A stretch of DNA of 64,000 nt from Polytrichum commune (taxonomy: Eukaryota > Streptophyta > Polytrichopsida > Polytrichales > Polytrichaceae), in contig OX485806.1 in NCBI GenBank assembly GCA_950295325.1, positions 53,315,169 through 53,379,168 on the forward strand. The letters are read 5' to 3'. Below are positions 1 through 9,845 of the stretch, piece after piece. Within the stretch, counting starts at the first letter, position 1. Every line of letters begins with the position of its first letter. The notes below the pieces were generated by a model. It searched no databases. It saw only the letters and a list, made by a program, of their open reading frames with translations, and was not told the DNA's origin. The translations under genes and the position numbers were made by a program.

Positions 1-214
1 CATGGTTGGAGAAGCCGAACGAATCTTTCGATGCGAGCAGAAGGTGATGAAAGAGCTCTGATCTCAACGGGTTTATATTGCTTTGGCTTCTTCACCTCCG
101 GTGGTGGCTTCATTATAACATATTGGTGGTGATGAAGAGGGGATGGACTCTATTGCTAGCACGGAGGTTGGGGGCATGGTTAATGCCCCTTCCTCTCATT
201 AGCAATTAGAGTAT

Positions 215-1314
215 GTGCCAGCACTAGGTGGCTCTCTTCTAATGGAGAAGGAAACCACAGAGTTTGATGATTGGCCATTGGAATTGGGCCCTCATCTCAC
301 TGGTGCTGAGGCACGGAAAGTACGAGCATTTATTCGCTCGTACTGTAGGTGTTTTGCTTTTAGCCTTCAAGATCTTGAAGGTTATAAAAAAAAACCCACC
401 CACATTCGGTTGGAGGATAATCATCCCATTTTTTGGAGAGCTTAGAGGCTCAGTGTTTCCGAGCGGATTGGCATTCAGGCTCGTTGCCAAGAACTCTTGG
501 TAGCAAGGCTAATTAAACTCTCCAATGGGGTGTATGTTTGTGCTACGGTTATGCCATCAAAAAATGATATCTTTGACAATTGGATGGAGAATCGGATGTG
601 CGGGAATTACCGTCCAGTTAACCGGAAGACTAAGTCGGATCGGTATCCCATGCCAATCCCAGAGGAGTTGTTTGACGCCCTTGGATTTGCTCGAGTCTTT
701 AGCACGTTGGACTTGAGATCCAGCTATCACCAACCCCCATTACTTGTGGGAAACCGGGTGAAAACTGCATTATGCGGAGTTGATCAGGATGGGAAGGATC
801 AACTGTACCATTGGGAGTTTCTTCCATTTGGCCTCAAGAATGCACATGTTCAGTTTCAGAGACTAATGTTGATGTAATCATCTTCAGCAGGACACCACAT
901 GAGCATGTTAGGCACCTGCAAGCCGTTTTTAAATGCTTGCAACGCTGGGGATTGCGCTTACATCATGGCAAGTGCAAGTTTTTCCATGACCGACTGGCAT
1001 ACCTAGGTCATATGATTATTCCGGGAGGTCTTGGGGTGCAACAAGCTAAGGTGGATGCCTTGCAGAAGATCCCGGCACCAGTCGATGTACCAAGACTTCG
1101 TGCTTTCTTGGACTTGGCAAATTACTACCGACGATTCGTCAAGAACTTTAGCTTGATCACCAAGCCTCTCACCATTTTCACGAGCAAGGACCAATCTTGG
1201 ACTTGGGGTTGTGAGCAACGACATGCATTCGAAACGTTGAAGCAGAGACTGGGTACAGCTCCAGTGCTTCGACGTTCAGATTTTTCCAAATCTTTCCAGT
1301 TGCATACGGACTAG
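215..1314 (+). pseudogene. Gypsy reverse transcriptase region (fossil)
   Basis: Recognised by the RT segments CGNYRPVNRKTKSDRYPMPI, FARVFSTLDLRSSYHQ and WEFLPFGLKNA, then DVIIFSRTPHEHVRHLQAVF and GLRLHHGKCKFF (thumb and palm end), and finally the connection LRAFLDLANYYRRFVKNFS. This is the normal order of a Ty3/gypsy RT, which copies the element RNA into DNA in the cytoplasmic particle. The stretch just upstream (about 215-490) is the linker that normally joins protease to RT. It is a decayed copy, so no working enzyme is implied. Confidence 0.85.
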
Positions 1315-1320
1315 AGCTCA

Positions 1321-1812
1321 TTGTGTTTGGGAGCAATTCTCACTCAGAATGATGACTTCGGCCGGGAGTATGTTGTTGCTTATGCATCGCGAAGCAATTG
1401 TACGACGGAGGCCAATTATTCGTCTTATGAAGGAGAAGTATTGGCGACAGTGTGGGCTATTGCCCATTTCTGGCCATATTTTTATGGTCAATACTTTACT
1501 TTGGTAATTGACCATCAACCGTTACGGTGGCTCATGGAGTCCGATAAGCTTACTAGCAAGCTTGCTAGATGGTCTTTGTTGCTCCAAGAGTATGACTTTG
1601 AGATGGTGCACCGTGTTGGGATTACCAACCTGGATGCAGATGGACTTTCACGCAATCCAAGTCCTTCGGATGAGGACTTGACCGGGGCCAGGTGGCATGG
1701 AGATTGTGATCGGGAGGCGGTTCCAGGTTGGCACGCGGTTGCTTACCTCACTTTATTTTCTGGTGCGGCTATTGAGGTTCCGGTGCAGGGCTCGGATGAT
1801 GAGACTGATTAA
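1321..1812 (+). pseudogene. Gypsy RNase H region (fossil)
   Basis: RNase H follows the RT connection directly. Visible landmarks are the first strand LGAILTQ, then VVAYASRSN, the YSSYEGEVLATVWAI helix, the TDHQPL-like acidic site (here IDHQPLRWL), and the closing HRVGITNLDADGLSRNP. In the family this domain removes the RNA template strand during reverse transcription. The tail after DGLSRNP is the acidic, low-complexity linker that leads to integrase. Confidence 0.85.
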
Positions 1813-1949
1813 ACTCAAGCTATTGCGGATATATGGGAGCATCTTCCCGTATTGCAAAAGCTTCAGCAAAAGACCTTTCATTCGTCTACCTCGGCAATAG
1901 AAAGGAACATGATTGGACATCGAATAACAAGGTTCCGTTGTGAGAACAG

Positions 1950-3126
1950 TTTGTTATTTTGATTGTGGTGGGATGGGACAAGGCGTATTGTCCCTAGACC
2001 GGATCAGAGGGCCTCTTTGGTGCGACAAGTGCACGAGGAATTTGGCCATTTTGGCATACGCATGACACATTCGATGTTGCGTGGCCAATATTGATGGACT
2101 AGCATGTATCAGCAGGTGGATGCTTATATTGGGAAGTGTGAAATTTGTGACTGAGTCAAATCTAGCTTTAACACCTTGTCACCTCAATTACAACCCTTAC
2201 CTATCATGGGACTGGGCTACCGTTGGTCGCTAGACTTTGCGGGACCGTTGGTCGTCACGCCACGTGGAGCAAAGTAGGTGTTGGTGATGGTGGAGTATTT
2301 TAGCAAGTGGATTGAGCTTGTTGCTTTACCCCAAAACTCTGCAAAGTTGGCCGTGGCCGCCTTTTTGGATCGTGCGCTAGCACGTTTTGGAGCATTGGCT
2401 GAGGTATTTACGGTCCAAGGGAGGGAGTTCCTCGATGCTTTTAAGGAGTTGTGCACTAAGGCGCTCATAGATCACTGCACCACCTCTTGGGATCATCCGG
2501 AGGCGGATGGCTTGGCTGAACGGATTGTATAGACAACCAAGCGTGGCTTGAGGAAGTATGGATTACTTCGGGGGAGCCACCGGGATTGAGACCTTACGTT
2601 GCCTTGGATTGCTATGGGCTATCGCTTTAATAGGTAGGCCTCTTTGGCATCCTACAGCCCGTATCAGTTGTCGTATGGACGTGAACCCATACTCCCGAGT
2701 TTTATTCAGGAAAAGCTAGCTCCTGTTGTGGACTTAGATGACCCAAACCTTTGGGTAAAGTGTTTGCACAAGCGGGCTCAATTTTTCCAGAGGGCCATGC
2801 CTATGGCCATGGAGAATTTGTCCATTGCTCAGCACCGTGACACTTTGCATTATGCACGCATTCGCAATGGTGCTTACCAACCTCAGTTGCGGAGATTCCA
2901 GCAGGGGGGTTATGTTTATCTCCAACGTGAGGCGCCTACGACCTTGGATGTCAGGGCAGGGCGTACTATCCTTCGGGTGAAGGAGGTGTTGCCGAGTGGT
3001 TTGTTGTTGTTGGAACGCATGGATGGCAGGGAATGTCGCGAGCATTCCAAAAACTGTGCTCCATGTCATCTACCCATTGAGGGTACAATTCATCCTGAAT
3101 TGGCCGTCGTACGAGAGGGTCTTCCA
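1950..3126 (+). pseudogene. Gypsy integrase region (fossil)
   Basis: Around 1981-2155 the HHCC zinc domain is visible (VRQVHEEFGHFGIR then CEICD). Around 2215-2640 is the catalytic core, with LQPLPIMGLGYRWSLDFAGP, VMVEYFSKWIELVALP, VQGREFL and HPEADGLAERIV. The C-terminal part (2644-3126) holds SPYQLSYGREPILPS, RRFQQGGYVYLQR and a GPY-like strand region (RTILRVKEVLPSGLLLLE). Integrases of this kind insert the DNA copy and make a 5-bp target duplication. Decayed copy. Confidence 0.8.
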
Positions 3127-3261
3127 TGTTTTGTGTGTGGAGAAAAGAAATGAGCGGCTACTATGCTCTTGTGTGATCAGTGTCAACATGGTTGGCACAT
3201 GGCATGCTTGAGGCCACCCTTGACTTTTCTACCATCTTGCCGATGGAATTGTCCTCGCTGT
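3127..3261 (+). pseudogene. PHD-type C4HC3 finger at the end of the gypsy polyprotein
   Basis: Cys/His ligands in PHD order can be read directly: CFVC at 3127-3138, CDQC at 3172-3183, then H with C two residues further (HMAC, 3196-3207), and a final WNCPRC at 3244-3261 with the hallmark Trp two residues before the penultimate Cys. PHD fingers usually read histone H3 tails. In this position the finger could steer integration the way chromodomains do in chromoviruses; that function is inference. It could instead be a zinc finger used for folding only. It lies immediately after the integrase C-terminal region, in the same direction. Confidence 0.75.
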
Positions 3262-3579
3262 CGAGGATCTTTGATACTTGGAGCTTCTACCAATCATACT
3301 CAATGATTATGTGTGGTTTTCATTATCTTGTGCCTGCCCAAATGGAAAATGAGGAGTTATGGCTTAGAGACGCAATCAACATGAGGCGGTGGATTTAATT
3401 CCTTGGAATCTGATTGCCAAACATCAGAGGCGATTAAGGATGGGGCTCACATTGCACCCAGCCTAGAGTTCCTCGGAATGACGTTTACCACACTAGTTAA
3501 TTGCAGAACAATCTTTCATTATCCATGCCCTTTGGATTGGCATTGGTCCTAGCTGTTTGGCTGGACTCCATAATCAACT

Positions 3580-3589
3580 GAGGGGGGGC
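3580..3589 (+). other. Polypurine tract
   Basis: A G-run (GAGGGGGGGC) directly precedes the TG that opens the LTR at 3591. This is the standard place for the plus-strand primer of LTR retrotransposons. Confidence 0.75.
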
Positions 3590-3590
3590 A

Positions 3591-3900
3591 TGTCGAGGTG
3601 TGTTATTTATGTGTGACTTTGCTATGTTTTAGTGTTATTTGTTAGTGGTGGTTGGTACTCGAGCTGCTGTGAGCGCCAATCACCCCCACCCTTCGATTGC
3701 GTCCTAGTCCGGGTGAGGGGTCATGAGCTACATTTAAATATGCAAGTCCCAAGTGCAACAAAGAAAAGATTTGGAGAGTGGTGTATATAACACCCTTATC
3801 ATTTAAAAAACTTCAAGCATTCACAAATGCTCTTGTAACTCAGTACAATTTCAGGAATCCTACCCATTATCAAATAAATCCTAACATGATTGTTCAACCA
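3591..3900 (+). repeat. 3' LTR of the PHD-bearing element (right end uncertain)
   Basis: Starts TGTCGAGGTG right after the polypurine tract. It holds a TATA-like GTGTATATAAC near 3780 and an AATAAA-type signal near 3873. No second copy lies in the window, so the right end is set only by a plausible CA near 3900. Confidence 0.55.
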
Positions 3901-4851
3901 TCACTTCCTACCATCTACCTAAGTAGTTTCTACTCACTGCCACCTTAATTCGCCACCGCCACCGCACCGGTGGCCCTAGTGAAACTACTTCAGCAACAAC
4001 TAGAGAATTGCCAGTACCATAATCCGTGACGCTCCCGTAAACCGACCACTGCTCCGTCCACCCAGTGGAATTAATACCTCCTTCCCTGGAGTAAGGGTCA
4101 CCTCACAGCCTGCAGAGACTCCATAGTGCCCCCCAACAACTTCCCAGTCTGTCTCCGGCCCTTCCCTTGCAGCAATAGGGTTGGGATTCCCACAGTATTG
4201 CACAGAATTCATGCAGCTGCAGAGTTATCCGCCTCCGCAACAGTCAATATCCAAACATTCATCCTTGTGCCCCGAACTCCCTACACTGCAACCACTCCTC
4301 GTCTTCTTTCTTTGCCTCGCGTCTGGTTCATTTCGATTGCCACTGCTCCCCTCTCAGTTGTCTCGTCTTTCCCACAATTCCTTCCCCCTGACTGCACGTT
4401 GGTTTCGAGAGAATCCCAACGCCATTCCTTCCGGCCTCACGTCATTCCTCTGTCAATCATCCTTCCCACAGTTCCAACTTGCCACCGAAATTATCTCAAC
4501 CATACCATATTCTTTTGGAAACAATAAGCTCAATCAAAAAGAACCAGCAAGGAAAAACAAGGAAAATTGAAATATGCGGAGTGCTCTTTTCACAAGAACA
4601 TGTAGCAGATAAGGGTACCGCCTTGTCTCTTCTCCCGCACGACTTCAATTTCCCCCCCGTCGCGATTCACGCCTCCATGGAACTCCCACTGCGAATGCCC
4701 AGTTCTGGCCGCCTCCCACCTTGTGCTTCGACGCACCCAGGACTGATGCCTCTACAGGCATTCTCCAAAGATGATCCCTCTCCAGCTCCGAATCCCGGGT
4801 TAAGATCTGTGTCGAGGACAACTACAGTTACCGTGCATTCCTCATAGCCTC
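3901..4851. other. Unassigned stretch
   Basis: No recognised gene. Two minus-strand frames (4000-4212 and 4667-4876) have protein-like composition and could be decayed exons or the flank of an element, but I recognise neither. The plus strand here is C/T-rich and gives low-complexity Pro/Ser frames. Confidence 0.4.
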
Positions 4852-6138
4852 TGTGGGAACACGCGAACACCAACATATCCGGATTGGCGGTTTTAAGTGC
4901 CTAATCCGGTCTGTCCGGATGACCCTAGTATCGTCCAGGGATTCTGTGAAGTGTAGGAGGTTTAGAACTCTCCGTACCTGCTTATTTCCTCTTCCTTAGC
5001 CAATTTTCCGGAAACCTTAATTTCCGGACTTTAGGTCTTTGGGGACACTCTTAGCCTTTTTCCGGAGTGTGCCTTTCCGGATGGTACCTTTAGGTCCTAA
5101 TTATAATGCTCACCCACCCCTCTACGTCTACCCTCTAGAATAGGTGGTTTCTTCAGGTGAAGCCGTCCTTGATAAGATTACAATCCGGAAACTCCCTCAC
5201 AACCAATCCGGATTGATCAGATCCGTCTTGGCAGGTCACACAGAGAGATCCGGATTGTTTCTTGGGACCATAGTGACCAGAGGAGTTCGGATTCCGATCG
5301 GAGATCTGACTCAACGGGATGATTGGATGACCCGTACCACTCTCCGGATTGTCCCGTCCACCGGTGATGAGACCTCTTCGGAAGATCAGGTAAGTCCGGA
5401 TCCCTTCCGGACCTTTGCCTAATCTTCCCCACGGCTGTCTCACCGGGACGTTACCTTGACATCCGGAACAATGAGGATCTCTTCCTACTACACTCCGGAG
5501 GTGGCCTCCAACCCGGAACCCTTACTGATCCGGACCTTCCCTTCTCCTTCTGACGGATCTGTCCGGCTACCTCTACCTTGGAATCTACTCAATCTGAGCT
5601 AACTGGGCGATCCGTACCACCATCCGGATGGGTCCGTCTAAGGGCGGTGGGACCTCTTCAGAAGATCAGATTGGCGTAAGTCCGGACCCCTTCCGGATCT
5701 CACCCAATCTTCCCAGCGGCTATCCCACCTAGACGTTACTCAACCCACCGGATTAGTGAGGTTTCCCTCCCACTACACCTAGAGATGATCTACAAGGCAA
5801 TAACCGGATCTGATCCGGGTCTCCTCTCTCATGTCCTATCCGGAACTCCTATCCCTCATGCTCTCTCTCTCCTCCGCTAACGATCTCCGGATCATTCACA
5901 CAAACATCAATAAAGGAAAGTCAAGGAGTGAGAAGCCAAGGCATTTATTTAGAGTAGGAGTAATCACAATACAACAATGGAGAAGGAACCCTTCCCCAAC
6001 TCCTTATTCAGCCTTAAGTAGAGGCCCAAAATCCCTAAACTGAGGGCGGCGGCCCAAGCGGCCGCCGCTAAGGAAAATCCTAACTACACTCGTTCTCCCG
6101 GATTTCCCGGATCAAGATCCGGATTTCCCGTTGACACA
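4852..6138 (-). repeat. CCGG-rich LTR-like repeat
   Basis: Opens with TGTG and closes with CACA on the plus strand. Read on the minus strand it starts TGTGTCAACGGGAAATCC, has an AAATAAA signal near 5944-5950 and ends TTCCCACA. It lies just downstream of the two accessory frames at 6221-8282, as a 3' LTR would. It is strikingly dense in TCCGGA/ATCCGG words. No partner LTR lies in the window and no clear target duplication or purine tract was found, so the LTR call rests on ends, signal and position only. Confidence 0.4.
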
Positions 6139-6220
6139 CCCAAGGGAGAATTTTATTCCTCATTTACAAAAACTCCTAAGTTCTACCTTTCTACCTCACT
6201 AATCTAGATGCCTTTCTAAG

Positions 6221-6778
6221 CTAAGAAGAGCGGTGCTTCTTCTGAGCCGATCCTTCCTTCGAATGACTGCCGAGTCCGTTGACGGCGAATGAGCCTCCAC
6301 CCGGCGATGCCTTCTGGAGCCGTGTGAGCATCCTCCTCATGTTTGGAGACGGGGCAATCTCGTCCTCCGAGTCCGCTACTCCCTCGGTCCGGGGTGTCCC
6401 GGTCCTTGGTGTTCCGGAGACTGTCCCTGGGGTTCCGGAAACTGTCCCTTTCCGGATGCTCCGGACCGGAGAAGGATCGCTTCCGGTGCCCTGTTCCGGA
6501 TTCCGCCCGCCCGACATCGAGGCAGTCCGCGGATCCCTGTTGGAGGCCGCTCTTGAGGGTGGCGGAGGAAAGGGGCTAACCATTTGGCAGTCCGGAGGAG
6601 ACGACGGGGAGGCGTGGGCCATAGGGGCCTTGCCCCTACTCGGAGTTGCCTCTCGATCCGACGTCTGATGCCGGATCGGTGTCCTAGCCATGTCCGGAGT
6701 TCGGGACCGATCCGAGTTCCGTGGAATAGGGGACTGGCCTCTTCCGGATCTGACCGACCCGGTACTCTTCCTCCTCAC
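6221..6778 (-). CDS. Disordered Ser/Pro/Arg-rich accessory frame (185 codons)
   Basis: An open frame overlapping the end of the 532-codon frame by about 95 bases, in a different phase. It is rich in Ser, Pro, Arg and Gly, with a repeated VSGTP/TPRT block and a short acidic patch (DSEDEIAPS). No domain is recognised. It could be a second product of the same element or a non-coding overlap. It sits between the long accessory frame and the LTR-like repeat, and shares their high CCGG content. Confidence 0.4.
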   Translation of the reverse strand: MRRKSTGSVRSGRGQSPIPRNSDRSRTPDMARTPIRHQTSDREATPSRGKAPMAHASPSSPPDCQMVSPFPPPPSRAASNRDPRTASMSGGRNPEQGTGSDPSPVRSIRKGTVSGTPGTVSGTPRTGTPRTEGVADSEDEIAPSPNMRRMLTRLQKASPGGGSFAVNGLGSHSKEGSAQKKHRSS

Positions 6779-8282
6779 CTGGGGAGAACGGACCCCTCCC
6801 GGAACTAGCCGGCCGAGAGCCTCCTCCCTGCTGGCTGGGTCCTGCAGACGTTGGCGGGTTCTGAACTAGAGCGACCTTGCCAACTACCTCGTACAGGGTT
6901 CCGGTAGGGGACCCAGGCGGACCCGGATAGAGTACCCGCCGGGGTGTTCCGCTTGGCGGAACCACCCTCTGGATTTCCGCCAGGAGGTCCTTCATCGTCC
7001 GTGAGTACTTCACGAGGATGGGAAGGATCTGCGTGGCGGAAGCAGGCTCTCCGGACTCCATCATCCGGTCGTAGAGATGCGCCTTGTTGATTATCTCTGC
7101 CGGATGCCCCACCAGCTCCCGGATCCGGCTGAAGAGCACTGCCTGCTCTGCGTGGTACTTCCGGATCTCTTCGCTCTTCTGACTAGGCTCCTGAGTCATG
7201 GCCGCTACCTGCGCGGTGAGATGGGCGTTCTCCGTCTTGGCCTGCTCCAGCTCCTTCCTGTCCGCCCTCTTTGCCAACTCTCGAAGAATATTTCCGGGCC
7301 CGCAGTCGTCCAGAGCCTGGTTCGCCCCTCGGACGATGTGTTCCATCCGGTAGTACTGGTTCTGCAGGTCCTCCATCCCTTCCTGGACCCGTTTGAAGGG
7401 ATTCTCCGGAAAGTCCCAAGCGGATAGATCCACATTCCGCCATGTGGTCTCCCGGCTGGGTCCGGGTTCCGGATGATGATGAGGAAGAGGAGGAGAGAGT
7501 GGCCTCGAGATGGTGGGCGGCGGGCTCCCGGGTGAGGAGGGAGGTGCTTCCAGAATGATTGGGTCGCTGGAAGTCTCCGTCTCGAGGTCTCCGGGTTCCG
7601 GGAGTAGCTTGTAGGTGACCTCGTCCGCCGCTATCGTTAGCAGGTCCTCCTCCTCCGCCAAGATGCAGTCGAAATGCTGGTAGAGGTGCAAAATGAAGGA
7701 GGAGAGAAAGGAGGGCTTCAGGCCAATGTGGGGGAGGGCCCGCCCGACTATCTCCTGGATGATCAAACCCCAGTTCACGGGCCGGACTCCGGACATGGCA
7801 CCAAACAGGGTGTTAGCCATGGTGAGGCTAATCCGCTTCGGCTTGTCCGAATTGAGGATGGGCAGGAGAAATTCGAGTACCCTCCTCTCCCTCAGGTTCC
7901 GGCAGTTCCCGGGATGGAAGCCGTCTTTTGGATCCGCGTCCCCTCTGAACTTTCCGGCGAACAGGCCGTCACGGCGGCCTGCCCACCCCTCTGCAATCCC
8001 CCTAGGAAACCCGTAGACCCTGTTCCAAGTATCCGGAGTCCAATTTTCTGGATCCCTCCTCTTTGTTCCTAGCCACTGATTTCCTCTCTCGAATTTGAAC
8101 TCACGTAGGTTGTCTTCCGCCCTGAGGTTCCAGGGTTTGGAGAGCAATCCCGCGCAGCCCATAACCCGGAGATCTTCCGCGAGCTCTTGCAGCTCCCTAT
8201 CCTCCCTCGGAATTGCAAGGGTGAGGGCTTTGAGCGGAATCGGAATGGGTTCCCGCTGATCCTCTTCCCGTGCTTCCGGCAT
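6684..8282 (-). CDS. 3'-proximal accessory protein of an LTR element (532 codons, looks whole)
   Basis: Open frame from an ATG at 8282. The N-terminal 230 or so residues look globular, with RRVLEFLLPILNSDKPKRIS, then VRPVNWGLIIQEIV and SSFILHLYQHFDCI. A Pro-rich hinge (about residues 245-285, SPPLPHHHPEP) follows, then a long charged helix-forming stretch (about 310-440, ADRKELEQAKTENAHLTAQV) predicted to be coiled coil, and a Pro/Gly/Ser tail. This layout (globular, disordered, coiled coil) matches the accessory frames of the element ending at 26439 and of element D. I recall similar plant retroelement proteins of unknown role. A capsid- or particle-associated or localisation role is possible but unsupported. 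No RT or gag of this element is in the window. Confidence 0.6.
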   Translation of the reverse strand: MPEAREEDQREPIPIPLKALTLAIPREDRELQELAEDLRVMGCAGLLSKPWNLRAEDNLREFKFERGNQWLGTKRRDPENWTPDTWNRVYGFPRGIAEGWAGRRDGLFAGKFRGDADPKDGFHPGNCRNLRERRVLEFLLPILNSDKPKRISLTMANTLFGAMSGVRPVNWGLIIQEIVGRALPHIGLKPSFLSSFILHLYQHFDCILAEEEDLLTIAADEVTYKLLPEPGDLETETSSDPIILEAPPSSPGSPPPTISRPLSPPLPHHHPEPGPSRETTWRNVDLSAWDFPENPFKRVQEGMEDLQNQYYRMEHIVRGANQALDDCGPGNILRELAKRADRKELEQAKTENAHLTAQVAAMTQEPSQKSEEIRKYHAEQAVLFSRIRELVGHPAEIINKAHLYDRMMESGEPASATQILPILVKYSRTMKDLLAEIQRVVPPSGTPRRVLYPGPPGSPTGTLYEVVGKVALVQNPPTSAGPSQQGGGSRPASSGRGPFSPGEEEEYRVGQIRKRPVPYSTELGSVPNSGHG

Positions 8283-8539
8283 TTTCCTCTCCTTTCTAAC
8301 TTTCCGGCTTGAAAACTCTCTCCCTCTTCCGGATCCCTTTCTTCCGTCTAACTGCTACAGAATCCCGGCAAGCCAACTGCCGGTGACTGAAAAAAATGCG
8401 GGGCCCCAGCAATCCAACTGCTGGCGGCTCGAAAGGAGTACAGTCTCACCACTCGTTCTCTCAACAAATTTGTCTTTTGTGAATCAGAAAAAAAAAGTGG
8501 GGAGGAGAAGGGAGAGACCCTCAAATACCTTTCCCCTTC
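8283..8539 (-). other. Leader-like stretch upstream of the accessory frame
   Basis: No frame of note. It holds a purine-rich run near 8487-8516 (A9 then GTGGGGAGGAGAAGGGAGAG). On the minus strand this is a pyrimidine-rich leader for the ATG at 8282. No splice site can be assigned with confidence. Confidence 0.3.
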
Positions 8540-8720
8540 TTCCTTCCCCTGTTACCGTTGGGGTTAACGGAAGACGGTTGCAACCGTTTTCCGACGGTTT
8601 GCCCTTAACCGTCATAAACCCGTTGTAACCGCTACTTCCGGTCCGTTGGGTAATCTTGGCGCGTCCGTTACTTGGTCCGGACCAGCGGTTCGGACCATGA
8701 TTAAACGGTCCGCCAATCCA
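8540..8720. promoter_or_regulatory. Cluster of AACGG/CCGTT words with an E2F-like site
   Basis: More than ten AACGG, CCGTT or ACCGT words lie within 180 bp, including a perfect 14-bp palindrome ACGGTTGCAACCGT at 8574-8587. AACGG is the core of the plant mitosis-specific MSA element bound by three-repeat MYBs. TTGGCGCG at 8656-8663 fits the E2F consensus TTSSCGCS. Placed upstream of the minus-strand accessory frame, it may be its promoter; that is inference. Confidence 0.35.
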
Positions 8721-8864
8721 TTTTGACGGACCGGTCATAATACTCATTTTAATTCGTTTTATCGCACTAGGCGGATTAAGAATGCCCTATTTCCTAGTAC
8801 AATTAATTTAGCCTAAGGGACCTTATTATCCTCATACAAGCAGGGTAAAATACGGAAATTGAAT

Positions 8865-8892
8865 CCGTATTTCCGTATTTCCGTATTTCCGT
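8865..8892. repeat. Short tandem repeat, unit CCGTATTT
   Basis: Three and a half copies of an 8-bp unit, preceded at about 8848 by the inverse AAATACGG, so the stretch can also fold as a small hairpin. Confidence 0.7.
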
Positions 8893-9094
8893 CGAATTTG
8901 GACTCCCACAGCCTCCATCCTTCTTCATACGCATGAACACCTCTGCTAATCTCGTCTGATGCCAGAACAGCCGATTTAACCCTCTCAGGCGACGTCACGC
9001 TCCCGGTTTTTGAGTTTTTAAAACACCCTTCCCTTCTTGAGGTGGCTTCCTTGCTCCACTTAGAATTTGATCAAGATCCACAACCGGAACGACA

Positions 9095-9310
9095 ATGTCA
9101 CCGCCTGTGCTTACTCACGTAAGTCCACTCCCAGCATCAATTGCTGCTCACCACTGCAAGTGTATCATAGGTTGCCGGAACAACATGACGAAGGCCCAAG
9201 AGAGGCGGTGGCAGCGATCTCAGTATGTCATTGATCCCAATCAAAACTTCAAGTTGCCAAGGGATTGCCTGAGGGACTGTTCCCAGGATACCGCAAAGTA
9301 TCTGTAATCC
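9095..9310 (+). other. Possible 5' exon or gene remnant (small frame)
   Basis: A 70-codon frame starting at an ATG. About 70 bp upstream is a TATA-like TTTTTAAAACACC, with an ACGT-core site (GACGTCAC) further up. Eight codons in, the sequence CAC|GTAAGT fits a strong plant 5' splice site. The rest (NNMTKAQERRWQRSQYVI) looks coding-like but matches nothing I recognise. It may be the first exon of a decayed host gene, or chance. Confidence 0.25.
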
Positions 9311-9845
9311 TCTTGCACAAGCCCTCCCCCCGCTAAAACAATCCTGTTAACTGGCTCTTATCAGGTCATGAAACCTCTCGCAAAGCCATGCCCTTCGTCG
9401 CCTGGTATCCCGACTACTCCTACGCCGTTCCTTCAACGGCCTTGTTGTAACTACTCTCCTCTAGGTATTGCGCTCGTCGAATTTCACAAGGTCTTCGGCG
9501 CCCTTTTATTTTCTTGACTCCACACACTGAGACATTCCTACACTGAGAAGTTCCTACATAGACAAAGCTTCTCTAATCTATCCCTTTTGCCTTCCTCTTC
9601 TCTTGCCGCCCTTACATGCATCGATCCTCAATGAGGCAGGGCTTTGCCCCCTCTCCCCCTCTCCTTCTTCCTCTCTCCTCTAAACATGCATAATGAGCTC
9701 TCTACCTCCTACCTCCCGAGACCCCTCCAACCTCTACCTTTTTTCCCGGGTTGCCCGGCATCTTTCGGGCCGCCCGAGAGAAAAAAAACGGGTTAAGACC
9801 TTTTCTTTTTGGCCTCTCCCCCTTTCAAACCCACTTTCTGGGTTA
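9311..9845. other. Unassigned pyrimidine-rich stretch
   Basis: C/T-rich, no recognised gene. Read on the minus strand it has an AATAAAAG signal near 9508 and resembles LTR U5/R sequence, but no paired copy is present. Confidence 0.3.

Larger units (their letters stand above)
1..3590 (+). mobile_element. PHD-bearing Ty3/gypsy element, internal region (broken, left end outside window)
   Basis: Plus-strand remains of a gypsy polyprotein in the order reverse transcriptase, RNase H, integrase zinc domain, integrase core, integrase C-terminus and PHD finger, followed by a polypurine tract and the start of a 3' LTR. The gag and protease end lies left of the window. The RNase H ends in a DADGLSRNP motif, and the RT has the FGLKNA and YRPVNRKT signatures of the gypsy order. 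The copy is clearly a fossil with several breaks (of the order of ten). The lineage differs from elements A, B and D in this window. No chromodomain was seen; the PHD finger occupies the place where chromoviruses carry one. Confidence 0.85.
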
